Below are positions 53,454 through 61,846 of a stretch of DNA of 64,000 nucleotides, piece after piece. The DNA lies in NCBI RefSeq assembly GCF_900099765.1, contig NZ_FNDX01000002.1:186001-250000 (forward strand). The letters are read 5' to 3'. The position numbers and the translations under genes were made by a program. Source of the stretch: Paenibacillus typhae (GTDB taxonomy: Bacteria; Bacillota; Bacilli; Paenibacillales; Paenibacillaceae). The notes under the pieces are model-generated. The model had not been told where the DNA came from and did no database searches. It saw only the letters and a program-made list of their open reading frames with translations. Position 1 is the stretch's first letter, and the number at the start of each line of letters is the position of its first letter.

Positions 53454-54260
53454 TTACAATCCGGCGGCCTTATAAGCTGCCAGCTCATACGGCAGGCACA
53501 GCGGGACACCCGTACGCGGATCGGCAACGATGTCGCATTCAATGCCGAAGACCTTGCGCAGTACATCTGGCGTCATAACCTCGGACGGAGTCCCTTCGCT
53601 GACCACTGTACCGGCTTTGATAGCCACCATATGCTGTGCGTAACGGGAAGCATGATTCAGATCGTGCACCACCATAATGATCGTGCGGCCTTCTTCCTGG
53701 TTCAGCTTCTGCAGCAGCTGCAGCACTTCAAGCTGGTGGGCCATATCGAGGAACGTGGTCGGCTCGTCAAGGAACAGGATATCAGTCTGCTGGGCCAGAG
53801 CCATAGCGATCCAGGCGCGCTGCCGCTGACCTCCTGACAGGCGGTCAATCGGACGGTCATGAAATTCCTCCATGCCGGTCACCGTGATTGCATTAGCGAT
53901 AATCTCGCGGTCTTCAGGCGTCATGGTGCCGAAGCCCTTCTGATGGGGATACCGGCCGTAACCAACCAGCTCAGACACTGTCAGTCCGTCCGGAGCCGTC
54001 GGATTCTGCGGCAGGATCGCCAGCTGGCGGGCCACTTCTTTGGTGGACAGGGTATGGATTGATTTGCCGTCCAGCATCACACTTCCGCTCTTCGGCTTCA
54101 TAATCCGTGCCATTGTTTTGAGAATTGTAGACTTGCCGGAGCCGTTAGCTCCAACGAGCGCAGTAATTTTTCCTGTCGGCAGTGACAGGTTCAGACCTTT
54201 GACGATCGTTGCTTCCGCATACCCGATACATAGCTGTTCCGTATTTAAACGTTCTGACAT
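53454..54260 (-). CDS. Iron-siderophore ABC transporter ATP-binding protein (YusV/FecE-like)
   Basis: A 268-residue ABC ATPase. Walker A is LVGANGSGKSTILKTMARIM, the signature is RLSGGQRQRAWIAMALAQQ, Walker B is DILFLDEPTTFLD, and the switch His is in MVVHDLNHASRY. The FecE-type VSELVGYGRYPHQKGFGTM is present. I start it at 54260, behind AAGGAG. No permease or binding protein is nearby, as for Bacillus YusV, an ATPase shared by several siderophore importers. Confidence 0.9.
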   Translation of the reverse strand: MSERLNTEQLCIGYAEATIVKGLNLSLPTGKITALVGANGSGKSTILKTMARIMKPKSGSVMLDGKSIHTLSTKEVARQLAILPQNPTAPDGLTVSELVGYGRYPHQKGFGTMTPEDREIIANAITVTGMEEFHDRPIDRLSGGQRQRAWIAMALAQQTDILFLDEPTTFLDMAHQLEVLQLLQKLNQEEGRTIIMVVHDLNHASRYAQHMVAIKAGTVVSEGTPSEVMTPDVLRKVFGIECDIVADPRTGVPLCLPYELAAYKAAGL

Positions 54261-54337
54261 AATCTCCACTCCTTAATATTTTTAATGTATGTATGACTTC
54301 AGCGGCGTTAAGCACATGGGTCCGGGATTTAGGTCAC

Positions 54338-54352
54338 TGATATTGTTTATCA
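54338..54352. promoter_or_regulatory. Fur box 1
   Basis: TGATATTGTTTATCA matches the 7-1-7 consensus TGATAATNATTATCA at 12 of 14 defined positions. It lies about 80 bases before the ATPase start. Confidence 0.7.
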
Positions 54353-54358
54353 CTCAAC

Positions 54359-54373
54359 TGATATTAGTTCTCA
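54359..54373. promoter_or_regulatory. Fur box 2
   Basis: TGATATTAGTTCTCA matches the same consensus at 11 of 14 positions, 21 bases further from the gene. A weaker third copy is around 54373-54387. Confidence 0.5.
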
Positions 54374-54416
54374 ATTATTATTATCGCAAATATATGAAAG
54401 TTGTACAAGCATTCAC

Positions 54417-54452
54417 ATAAAAAGGCTGCCACCGTTATTAACGGAAGCAGCC
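54417..54452 (-). terminator. Terminator of the kimA gene
   Basis: GGCTGC...CCGTTA pairs with TAACGG...GCAGCC. TTTTTATG follows on the minus strand, right after the kimA stop. Confidence 0.8.
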
Positions 54453-54472
54453 GCTTCTTCAAGTTACCTGAA

Positions 54473-56290
54473 CTATTTGTGCAAATGATATGGTACTGTT
54501 GCTACTACGATATCCTTTTGGTTCATCAGATAAGAACGGATGAACAGGCTGGTCTGATTATGCAGGATGGCCTGCCACCAGTGCTTCGTAATAAATTGCG
54601 GAATCAGTACCGTGATATGGTCGGTTGAAGCGGTCTTCCACTCCACTGTATCAATAAACTTAACCAGCGGGCGGATGATGCTCCGGTACCGGGAACGGAG
54701 GACGATCAGGCGGACGCCTGGATTCCATTCCTCCCACTTCTGTTCCATTTTGTGAATCTCTTCTTCATCAAAGCCTACATATACAGCTACGACATTGTTC
54801 GTAAGCGATTTGGCATAGCTGATGGAATGCAATACAGCACGTGTTACACCGGCTACAGGGACTACCACCGTACTGCCTTTAATACAAGGCTTGTCGGTTG
54901 ACGGGCAGATCCGCAGCTGGTCTGCAGTATTAAGATAATGGCGGTGAATCCGGTGGAATACCAGCATTACAACCGGCAGGAAGATGAAGGCCATCCACAC
55001 GCTGGAGAACTTCGTAATAATAAAGATCAGCGTAATGGTGAGCGTGGTCAGCATCCCAACCGTATTCACTGCAAACTTGCCCTGCCAGCCTTTTGGCTTC
55101 GTTTTGTACCAGTGCACCATCATACCAAGCTGGGATAAGGTGAACGGGATAAACACACCGACAGCATACAGCGGGATCAGTCCTTCCGTATTCCCGTGAA
55201 ATGCAGCTACCAGTAGCGCCGACAGGACTCCGAGGAAAATAATACCGTTAGAAAAGCCCAGCCGGTCTCCGCGGACCATGAAGGCATGGGGCAAATATTT
55301 ATCTTTGGCGAACATAAAAGCGAGCAGCGGGAACGCTGAGTAGGCGGTATTTGCCGCCAGGAACAGGATGACAGCCGTAATCCCTTGAATGAAGAAGTAC
55401 AAACCGCCGCGGCCAAAGGTCGACTCGGCAATTTGGGAAACCACTGTAGCTTTTTCATCCGGGGTAACACCGTACCAGTAAGCCAGCAGGGTAATGCCTG
55501 TAAACATTATGCCAAGGATCAATCCCATCATCATCAGGGTTTTGGCGGCATTTTTTTCCGCAGGAGCCTTGAAGTTCGGAATGGCATTGGATACCGCCTC
55601 TACCCCGGTTAAGGCCGAACAGCCGGAGCTGAACGCCTTCAGCAGCAGGAACAGGCTGACATTGGATACTGCCGAGCCGATCTCAGGCACATTGGCATGG
55701 GCGCCGCCCGTCAAGTATTTGAACACCCCGGCAACAATCAGGAAAAAGATCGAGACGACGAACAAATATACCGGAATTGCGATAAAAGAAGCAGACTCCG
55801 TAACCCCGCGCAGATTGACAATTGTAAGCAATATAATAACGGAAACTGCAATAAGCACAGTGTGGTCATGCAGACTTGGAAAAGCCGATGTAATCGCGTC
55901 CGTCCCGGCCGAGGCGCTAACTGCAACGGTAAGAATGTAGTCAACCAATAAAGAGCCGCCGGCTAACAGGCCGGTAGGAACACCCAGATTGCTTTTGGCC
56001 ACGATATAGGCCCCGCCGCCTTGCGGATAGGCAAAGATCGTCTGCCGGTAGGACAAAATGAGTATGGCCAGCAGGCCCAATACGGCAAGCGCGATTGGCA
56101 GGGAGTACCAGATGGCAGTGAAGCCTGCAGCCACAAGTACCAGGAGAATTTGTTCCGTTCCGTAGGCTACAGACGATAGCGCATCAGAAGACAGGACAGC
56201 CAGTGCTTTCACCTTGGATAACTTTTCATGATCGAGTTCGTTCGACTTCATCGGACGTCCGATCAATAGTCGTTTTACCTTGCTTACCAT
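54473..56290 (-). CDS. kimA: KimA-like potassium importer (KUP/APC family)
   Basis: A 605-residue protein with about twelve membrane helices in the first 440 residues, then a cytoplasmic domain. Residues 25-75 (KVKALAVLSSDALSSVAYGT then EQILL) and SYRQTIFAYPQGGGAYIVAK closely match Bacillus KimA (YdaO), a proton-coupled K+ importer. SLLVDYILTVAVSASAGTDA also fits. GAGAGGAAC precedes the ATG. The leader holds a c-di-AMP riboswitch and terminator, the known control of kimA, which supports this assignment over a general amino acid permease. Confidence 0.92.
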   Translation of the reverse strand: MVSKVKRLLIGRPMKSNELDHEKLSKVKALAVLSSDALSSVAYGTEQILLVLVAAGFTAIWYSLPIALAVLGLLAILILSYRQTIFAYPQGGGAYIVAKSNLGVPTGLLAGGSLLVDYILTVAVSASAGTDAITSAFPSLHDHTVLIAVSVIILLTIVNLRGVTESASFIAIPVYLFVVSIFFLIVAGVFKYLTGGAHANVPEIGSAVSNVSLFLLLKAFSSGCSALTGVEAVSNAIPNFKAPAEKNAAKTLMMMGLILGIMFTGITLLAYWYGVTPDEKATVVSQIAESTFGRGGLYFFIQGITAVILFLAANTAYSAFPLLAFMFAKDKYLPHAFMVRGDRLGFSNGIIFLGVLSALLVAAFHGNTEGLIPLYAVGVFIPFTLSQLGMMVHWYKTKPKGWQGKFAVNTVGMLTTLTITLIFIITKFSSVWMAFIFLPVVMLVFHRIHRHYLNTADQLRICPSTDKPCIKGSTVVVPVAGVTRAVLHSISYAKSLTNNVVAVYVGFDEEEIHKMEQKWEEWNPGVRLIVLRSRYRSIIRPLVKFIDTVEWKTASTDHITVLIPQFITKHWWQAILHNQTSLFIRSYLMNQKDIVVATVPYHLHK

Positions 56291-56381
56291 TGTTGTAACA
56301 GTTCCTCTCTTTGTTAGTTGAACCGGTTATACCGTGCGCTGTTTTCATCGTTTTCATAGGTGGGTTTTCATAAATGCAGGC

Positions 56382-56414
56382 ACAAAAATAAGCATACGGA
56401 AATGATCCGCATGC
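56382..56414 (-). terminator. Expression-platform terminator of the c-di-AMP riboswitch
   Basis: On the minus strand GCATGCGGA pairs with TCCGTATGC and TTATTTTTG follows. It lies between the aptamer and the kimA start, so ligand binding would probably stop transcription. Confidence 0.8.
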
Positions 56415-56437
56415 CATGAGCATGGTCATTATCCCAC

Positions 56438-56583
56438 CTTTGCTTACGAGGTTAGCTGGCGGATTCGGACTGTGGAAAGCCCTACGGTTACAGCCTTTAT
56501 GGCCTGTTCCCGATTCACCCCGTCGGCCTTGCAGCCGAGTTTGGTTCCCCCGATTTCCCTGCGGAAAATTCAGCGCGTATTCA
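56438..56583 (-). promoter_or_regulatory. c-di-AMP (ydaO-yuaA) riboswitch
   Basis: Conserved blocks appear in order on the minus strand: TTCCGCAGGG, GGGGGAACC (56551-56543), GGGGTGAATC (56521-56512), CCGAATCCG (56468-56460) and CAGCTAACCTCGTA (56458-56445). This is the ydaO class aptamer, which turns K+ transport genes off when c-di-AMP is high. Confidence 0.92.
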
Positions 56584-56600
56584 ACTTCTCACAAGGCTTA

Positions 56601-56629
56601 ATGATAGTCTACAAAGCATTCCCAGTAAA
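56601..56629 (-). promoter_or_regulatory. Promoter of the kimA leader
   Basis: TTTACT (56629-56624), 17 bases and TATCAT (56606-56601) on the minus strand. The start would fall about 10 bases before the aptamer. Confidence 0.6.
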
Positions 56630-56656
56630 GCAGTGAAACAAATGAAAAGGAATGAA

Positions 56657-56758
56657 AAAACATCCAAAACACGCAATTCCATGATAAGGGATAAGTTGAT
56701 CTTTCATTCTCTTGCATTATCCCTTTGTACCGTGGTTTTAGCGTGTTTTGGATGTTAA
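56657..56758 (-). terminator. Long double-stem hairpin, probable terminator of bdbC
   Basis: AACATCCAAAACACGC (56659-56674) is perfectly complementary to 56741-56756. Inside, AAGGGATAA (56686-56694) pairs perfectly with 56717-56725. On the minus strand TTTTTTC follows, after bdbC. It is much longer than a common terminator. Confidence 0.6.
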
Positions 56759-56812
56759 TTGTGACAAAAAAATCAGGAATTATTCATGCTTGGAATTTCG
56801 CCTGCCTGCTGC

Positions 56813-57247
56813 CTATTCCCCGTCTGTATCTTTGCGTCCTGTCCACAATAAAACTGTAATCAGGGTAAAAGCCGTAAGGGCCATCAACGGAATAGTAATG
56901 AAGCCTAAAAGATTAATATAATCCTGATTGCAGGGAACGCCTACTGTACATGGAAGCACCTTGCTCAGCGCAGGAATCTTCTGCTCAGCATAGTGGTAAA
57001 TGGAGATGCTTCCGCCGATAATGCTTAACGGCAGGACGTATGGAATAATCCTTTTATCCCCCCGGTACGTGGCAATTCCCAGCAGAAACAGCTGCGGATA
57101 CATGAAGATACGCTGGAACCAGCACAGCTTGCAGGGCTCGTATTTCAGCACTTCGCTCAGATAGAGGCTGCCTGCAACAGCAACGATCGACACAAACCAG
57201 GCCAGATACAGACAATGGCGCCGGCAGAAGGCGGTGAACTTCATCAC
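56813..57247 (-). CDS. bdbC: Thiol-disulfide oxidoreductase BdbC (DsbB family)
   Basis: A 144-residue membrane protein with four helices. The first CxxC is in KYEPCKLCWFQRIFM (near residues 36-45), and the second cysteine pair is in VLPCTVGVPCNQDY. This matches BdbC, which reoxidises BdbD and passes electrons to quinone. Its start overlaps the bdbD stop by four bases (ATGA), so both are made together. Confidence 0.92.
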   Translation of the reverse strand: MMKFTAFCRRHCLYLAWFVSIVAVAGSLYLSEVLKYEPCKLCWFQRIFMYPQLFLLGIATYRGDKRIIPYVLPLSIIGGSISIYHYAEQKIPALSKVLPCTVGVPCNQDYINLLGFITIPLMALTAFTLITVLLWTGRKDTDGE

Positions 57248-57999
57248 TCGGCAACCACCGCTTCGGAAGCGGCCTGAATCTGGGCATCAATAGCCTCCAT
57301 GTTAAATGGCTCATCAACCATTACCCCGTTCACAAAGAGGGTTGGAGTCGAAGAAACGCCGGAAGCCGAGGCTAGCTGAATCTCACTTTCCAGCTGGCTG
57401 TTATAGGTCTTGTCTTCAATATCTTTGCGGAGCAGATCATAATCAATTGGCAGCTCCTCTTTCTGCGCCAGCTCAACCAGGAAGTCCTCTGTCGCCCATT
57501 CCTTGTTCTCGTCACCCTGGTTAGCATAAATAGCATCATAGTATGTCCAGAATGCATCGCTGTTCTGATGGTAGACAGACAAGGCTGCAAGAGCAGCAGT
57601 TTTGGAGTCATCCCCGATAAAGGCCAGATTTGCAAAATATAAAGCGGCCTTATCCTGATTAACATATTCCTGTACAATCTGCGGCTTAATGACACCTGCG
57701 AACTGTGCGCAAGCGGGACACTTGTAGTCGCCGAATTCGACGATTTTGATAGGGGCGTCTTCACTGCCGAGTCTTGACAGTTCACTGTAGTTGAATTCAA
57801 CCGGTGCGGCTGATGTGCCTGCTGTTGAACTATCTCTTGCTGCCAGCATAAAAAGTCCCACAAAAATAATGACAACCACAGCAATTGTAGCAACAATCAC
57901 TATCAATGTTTTCTTCTTCTGCTGTTCCATTTGCGCTACAAGCTTCTCATTTTTACTCTTCTGGGGAAGAGCAGCGCTTTTACGTTTGTTTTTGCCCAA
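57244..57999 (-). CDS. bdbD: Thiol-disulfide oxidoreductase BdbD (DsbA family)
   Basis: A 251-residue membrane-anchored thioredoxin-like protein. A basic, Lys-rich N-terminus is followed by one helix (LIVIVATIAVVVIIFVGLFM). The DsbA domain contains the active site EFGDYKCPACAQF (CPAC) and SASGVSSTPTLFVNGVMVDE, with the cis-Pro loop. I start it at TTG 57999, behind AAAGGAA; an upstream TTG would include this site. It introduces disulfide bonds outside the membrane. Confidence 0.9.
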   Translation of the reverse strand: MGKNKRKSAALPQKSKNEKLVAQMEQQKKKTLIVIVATIAVVVIIFVGLFMLAARDSSTAGTSAAPVEFNYSELSRLGSEDAPIKIVEFGDYKCPACAQFAGVIKPQIVQEYVNQDKAALYFANLAFIGDDSKTAALAALSVYHQNSDAFWTYYDAIYANQGDENKEWATEDFLVELAQKEELPIDYDLLRKDIEDKTYNSQLESEIQLASASGVSSTPTLFVNGVMVDEPFNMEAIDAQIQAASEAVVAE

Positions 58000-58091
58000 G
58001 TGAGAGTTCCTTTCTGTCCTGCGGGACAATAAATTTAAATCATATAATTCAAAATTATATAATTAAACTTCTCACTTTGGCAAACCTGAGC

Positions 58092-60008
58092 TTACACCGC
58101 CTCTGTTTTTAGCGGCTTAATTGCCGCTTCGCTGCCCTCCCTTCCCCCGCTGTAATTTTTGTCGCCGGACTGGAGTGTAAGGCAGAAAATGACCTCTGTC
58201 CCTCTACCGGGTTCAGATTCGATCATAATCCGGCCATTCATCAGTTCGACCAGTTTCCTGCAGATTGCAAGCCCGAGGCCTGTACCGGGATAAAGCCGGT
58301 TATTTGACGCATCAAGCTGTGTAAAAGGCTGAAATAAAAGCGGCAGCTTATCGGGCGAAATGCCGATACCGGTATCTTTAATTTTAAACGTATATTCACC
58401 CTCACCGGCTTGAGTACCGCTGTATCCCACTTCTACCGACACCTCACCACCTGGAGTGAATTTAACTGCATTTCCGATCAGATTAACCAGAATCTGGCGT
58501 ATTCTCACACTGTCGCCGCTTACCATTTCAGGAACATTTGCTTCAACCCCGAGCTTCAGCTCCAGCCCCTTCTCCTTGGCAGCAGCCTCGAACAGATTGG
58601 AGCATTCCCCGAGCAGCGTCTGCAGCGGAAAAATTTCGTTTTGCAGCTTCAGCCCGTCCGAGTCAAGCCGTGAAAAGTCGAGCACATCATTAATTACACT
58701 GAGCAGCGCCTGACTGCTGTTGTATTGCAGCCGCAGCAGCTCCTGCAGCTCCTGATTGTCTATATCCTCGGCTAGAAGCTGATTAATACCGATAATACCG
58801 TTCAGCGGCGTGCGAATCTCATGGCTCATGGTCGTCAGAAACTCGCTTTTCATCCGGTCAGCGCTTTCTGCCGCTTCCTTGGCGACAATCAGCTGCTGCT
58901 GGAATTGAATAAAGGCGGTAATGTCCTCAGCAACCAGATAAACCAGCTTCTGGGTGTCATGAACAAGCGGGAAAACGGTTGTGCTGCAGATCATTGTGCC
59001 GCCGTCCTTTAGAAGGATTTCAAGCTCAAGCTTGGAGGAATACCCGTCGACCGCTCTTTTCACCGCTTCCTTCAGTGTGGCCTTATCCTTTGGAGTGCAG
59101 AGAATGCTATTATAATCGCTCAGCTCTTCCTTTTGGTAGCCGGTCATATGCTGAAGTGAAGGGTTGGAGCTTATTACCTTTTTGCGGACCGGATCAATGC
59201 ACAGCACCATGTCGGGACTGGATTCGAACAAAGCTGTGTAGCGCTGCTCATTAAAGCTTGCTGAGAACAGAACACGCTGCCGGTCTCTGTACAGAAGAAT
59301 CAGAACCAGCGTAACAATCAGTAAAAACGAGCCTCCTAGTAATACACCCAGCAGTGAATCAGGCAGCAGCGGAACCGTTCCTGTATAATTAAAAGTGCTT
59401 GAATTCGAGAACGATACACCGGCCATGGCGGCATAGTGTGACCCGCTCAGGCACGCGGTAAGCACAAGTACAAGTAGTACTTTTTTGAGAGTGAACATAT
59501 TATAAGGACCTGCAATCCAGCCTGGATTGTAGAAATAGGCAATCATCGGAACAACGAGCGCGAAGGCAAAGGAGGTGAGGATGGAGAGCAGGCTCTGCTC
59601 ATAGGCTCCGTAATAATTCATCGACAGAATGCCGCAATAGTGCATGATCACAAGGCCGCTGCTGAACAGAACCCCGCCGAACGCCAAAAAAAACCGGCTG
59701 CGTGTAAAAGGGCTGCTGAACAGCAGAAACAACGCATAGGAAGCTGCAATCGGTACAAGCAGGGACAACAACAGGAGCGGCAATCCATAAGCGATTGTCA
59801 TTTCCGTCCGCATTGCCCTCATCCCGATAAAGTGCATACTCCACATGCCTGTGCCTAAAAAACAAGACAGCATAAAGATGAATTTATGGCCCCTTCTCTC
59901 CCTGATCAGACGTTCTGCCAGATCCAGAGCGGAAAAGCAGGAAAGCAGCGCTATAACAACAGAAAAGAGCACCAGCAGGTCACGGTAATGATCCGGGTGT
60001 TGCAGCAT
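58092..60008 (-). CDS. MHYT-domain sensor histidine kinase with PAS domain
   Basis: A 638-residue membrane kinase. The first 250 residues are an MHYT sensor of several helices with repeated M-H-Y/F motifs (MWSMHFIGMRAM, LVIMHYCGILSMNYYG, GSHYAAMAGVSF), proposed to bind metal or gas ligands. A PAS domain follows (ESSPDMVLCIDPVRKKVISS), then HisKA with FLTTMSHEIRTPLNGIIGIN, where the His is phosphorylated, and HATPase_c (GNAVKFTPGG, DTGIGISPDKL, GTGLGLAICRKLVELM). The start at 60008 follows AGGAGAGG. No response regulator is adjacent, so the partner is elsewhere. Confidence 0.9.
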   Translation of the reverse strand: MLQHPDHYRDLLVLFSVVIALLSCFSALDLAERLIRERRGHKFIFMLSCFLGTGMWSMHFIGMRAMRTEMTIAYGLPLLLLSLLVPIAASYALFLLFSSPFTRSRFFLAFGGVLFSSGLVIMHYCGILSMNYYGAYEQSLLSILTSFAFALVVPMIAYFYNPGWIAGPYNMFTLKKVLLVLVLTACLSGSHYAAMAGVSFSNSSTFNYTGTVPLLPDSLLGVLLGGSFLLIVTLVLILLYRDRQRVLFSASFNEQRYTALFESSPDMVLCIDPVRKKVISSNPSLQHMTGYQKEELSDYNSILCTPKDKATLKEAVKRAVDGYSSKLELEILLKDGGTMICSTTVFPLVHDTQKLVYLVAEDITAFIQFQQQLIVAKEAAESADRMKSEFLTTMSHEIRTPLNGIIGINQLLAEDIDNQELQELLRLQYNSSQALLSVINDVLDFSRLDSDGLKLQNEIFPLQTLLGECSNLFEAAAKEKGLELKLGVEANVPEMVSGDSVRIRQILVNLIGNAVKFTPGGEVSVEVGYSGTQAGEGEYTFKIKDTGIGISPDKLPLLFQPFTQLDASNNRLYPGTGLGLAICRKLVELMNGRIMIESEPGRGTEVIFCLTLQSGDKNYSGGREGSEAAIKPLKTEAV

Positions 60009-60132
60009 GCGCCCCTCTCCTTTCTTTACTGGTATAACTAATGTATTTACACTACTTATACCCTCCAAGAAACAGCACGAATCGGCTAAATAATGGGTTA
60101 TTCTAACATCTGTATGGAGTTTTCAGACAAAA

Positions 60133-60160
60133 AAAGACACAGTGCAATTATGCACCATGC
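60133..60160 (-). terminator. Weak hairpin after the second CNNM gene
   Basis: GTGCA and TGCAC form a short stem. On the minus strand TGTGTCTTTTTTT follows. Termination is possible but not certain. Confidence 0.35.
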
Positions 60161-60175
60161 CTCCTGAGACTATAA

Positions 60176-61492
60176 TTAAGCTCCAGCTTCCTCGGACAGA
60201 ACCTGCAGCTTCAGCAGCTTGATCCGGGAAATGCGTTTGTTCTCCGTTTCTTCCACGACAAACAGATGGCTGCCGAATTCGATGCTTTGGCCTTTTTGCG
60301 GAGGATTGATCTCCAGCTTGGAATACATCCAACCTCCAACCGTATCATAATCATCGGTCTCCATGTGAAGTCCCAGCAAATCATTGATTTCTTCAATCAG
60401 CATGAGGCCGTCGATGGAGTATTCATCCTCCCCCAGCTTCTCGATGCCGGGACGCTCTTCGTCAAATTCATCCTGTATTTCCCCGACGATCTCTTCCATG
60501 ATATCTTCGAGGGTTACCATGCCGGACGTTCCGCCATACTCATCAATCAGAATTGCAATCTGCGTCTTTGCCCGCTGCATCACCTTCAGAAGAGCGCTAA
60601 TCTGGATGGACTCCGGAACCGTCAGGATAGGACGGATCAAGTCGGAATACTGAGGCGTATTCTCCCGGATCAGATCCTTGATATGAATGAATCCAAGGAT
60701 ATGATCCTTATCGCCGTCACAGACCGGATAACGTGTTCTCATGCCGTCAAAGGCTATTTCCAGGTTCTCCTCAACCGGAAGATGGCTGTTCAGGCAGATC
60801 ATTTCGGTCCGGGGAATCATAATTTCCCGTGCCATGGTATCGGCAAATTCAAAAATATTGTCTACCAGGGTCATTTCGGTATTATCGATGAGCCCGCTCT
60901 TATTGCTCTCCTGCATGATGATGCGGATCTCTTCCTCGGTGTGCGCCGTAGCCAGCTCCGAAGCCGGTGACAGGCGGAAGATACGCAGCAGTCCCCGGGC
61001 CAATCCGTTCACGATCCAGATAAACGGATACATGATCCGGTAGAAGACATTCATGGCCCCGGACGTTAGCAGAAGTACCGCCTCTGCCTTGTTCACCGCG
61101 ATGGTCTTCGGAGCCAGCTCACCGAGGACAATATGCAGAACCGTAATAAACATAAAAGCAATAATAAGCGAAATGACATAAACGGCTGCATCGCCAAAGC
61201 CTAAGCCTGTTACAAGCGGCCCAACAATCGTAGCAACAGCCGGTTCTCCGAGCCAGCCCAAGGCAAGCGAGGCAAGTGTAATGCCAAGCTGACAGGCAGA
61301 CAGGTAAGCGTCAAGATTGTGCACGATGTTTTTAGCTGCGAGCGCTCTTTTGCTGCCTTCTTCAATCAGAGATTCAATGCGGCCGCTGCGTACCTTGACC
61401 ATTGCATACTCAACCGAAACAAAAAAGCCGTTAAACAGCACAAGCAAAATAATGAGACCTACATGTAAAATACCGGGTAAAGGGTCACTCAA
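60176..61492 (-). CDS. CNNM/CorC family membrane protein (hemolysin-like), second paralog
   Basis: A 438-residue protein. It has a DUF21 membrane domain (residues 1-190, with LDAYLSACQLGITLASLALG and GELAPKTIAVNKAE), two CBS domains (REIMIPRTEM and ILIDEYGGTSGMVTLEDIME) and a C-terminal CorC_HlyC domain. The start is TTG at 61492, behind TAGGA; the upstream 34-codon leader ORF ends at this codon (TTGA). Family members are thought to export Mg2+. Sequence differs considerably from the paralog at 28000, so it is an old duplication. Confidence 0.85.
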   Translation of the reverse strand: MSDPLPGILHVGLIILLVLFNGFFVSVEYAMVKVRSGRIESLIEEGSKRALAAKNIVHNLDAYLSACQLGITLASLALGWLGEPAVATIVGPLVTGLGFGDAAVYVISLIIAFMFITVLHIVLGELAPKTIAVNKAEAVLLLTSGAMNVFYRIMYPFIWIVNGLARGLLRIFRLSPASELATAHTEEEIRIIMQESNKSGLIDNTEMTLVDNIFEFADTMAREIMIPRTEMICLNSHLPVEENLEIAFDGMRTRYPVCDGDKDHILGFIHIKDLIRENTPQYSDLIRPILTVPESIQISALLKVMQRAKTQIAILIDEYGGTSGMVTLEDIMEEIVGEIQDEFDEERPGIEKLGEDEYSIDGLMLIEEINDLLGLHMETDDYDTVGGWMYSKLEINPPQKGQSIEFGSHLFVVEETENKRISRIKLLKLQVLSEEAGA

Positions 61493-61593
61493 ATTATCAT
61501 CCTACCCACCGAGTCCTTGTTCGGCGGATAGGCCCACCTCCTTCGTTTATTCAGAGTATCAGCCAGTGTCATTTCAACTGTTCCTTTCATCAT
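61489..61593 (-). CDS. Candidate 34-codon leader ORF of the CNNM gene
   Basis: ATGATG at 61593 opens a frame that reads MMKGTVEMTLADTLNKRRRW, then AYPPNKDSVGRMII, and ends with TGA overlapping the TTG start of the CNNM gene (TTGA). It contains three Arg in a row and a Pro pair. A short GGGA lies upstream, not a strong ribosome site. The overlap suggests translational coupling. It may also be a chance ORF. Confidence 0.35.
   Translation of the reverse strand: MMKGTVEMTLADTLNKRRRWAYPPNKDSVGRMII
61501..61532 (-). promoter_or_regulatory. Hairpin hiding the CNNM ribosome site
   Basis: CCTATCCGCCG (61532-61522) pairs along its full 11 bases with CGGTGGGTAGG (61511-61501), with two G-U pairs and a 10-base loop. 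The right arm contains TAGG, the only ribosome-site-like sequence before the TTG start. A perfect AAGGAGGTG lies at 61543-61535, just before the hairpin. Confidence 0.55.
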
Positions 61594-61798
61594 CAATTTC
61601 CCAATGTCTTCATCTCCCGACTACAATCACGAATGTTAAAGATATACTGTATTATATTATTAACGACTAAATAAAAACAGGTCTTAACTGGTGTAAAAAT
61701 ATGATCTATTTTTGCCGGTCTTGGACACATAAGGGTTAAAAGTATAAACCAAGTTAATTTAAGTGTGATTTTTACGTGATTTTTAAAGAAAATCAAGT

Positions 61799-61834
61799 AG
61801 TAAAACCCACTAGGTCTATCTAGTGGGTTTTACT
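61799..61834. other. Perfect 15-bp stem-loop in a gene-poor stretch
   Basis: AGTAAAACCCACTAG and CTAGTGGGTTTTACT pair fully around a 6-base loop. From 61600 to 61990 nothing else is firm. It may be a terminator for the 37-codon ORF on the minus strand or the end of a small RNA. Confidence 0.5.
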
Positions 61835-61846
61835 TTGGGTATTGTG

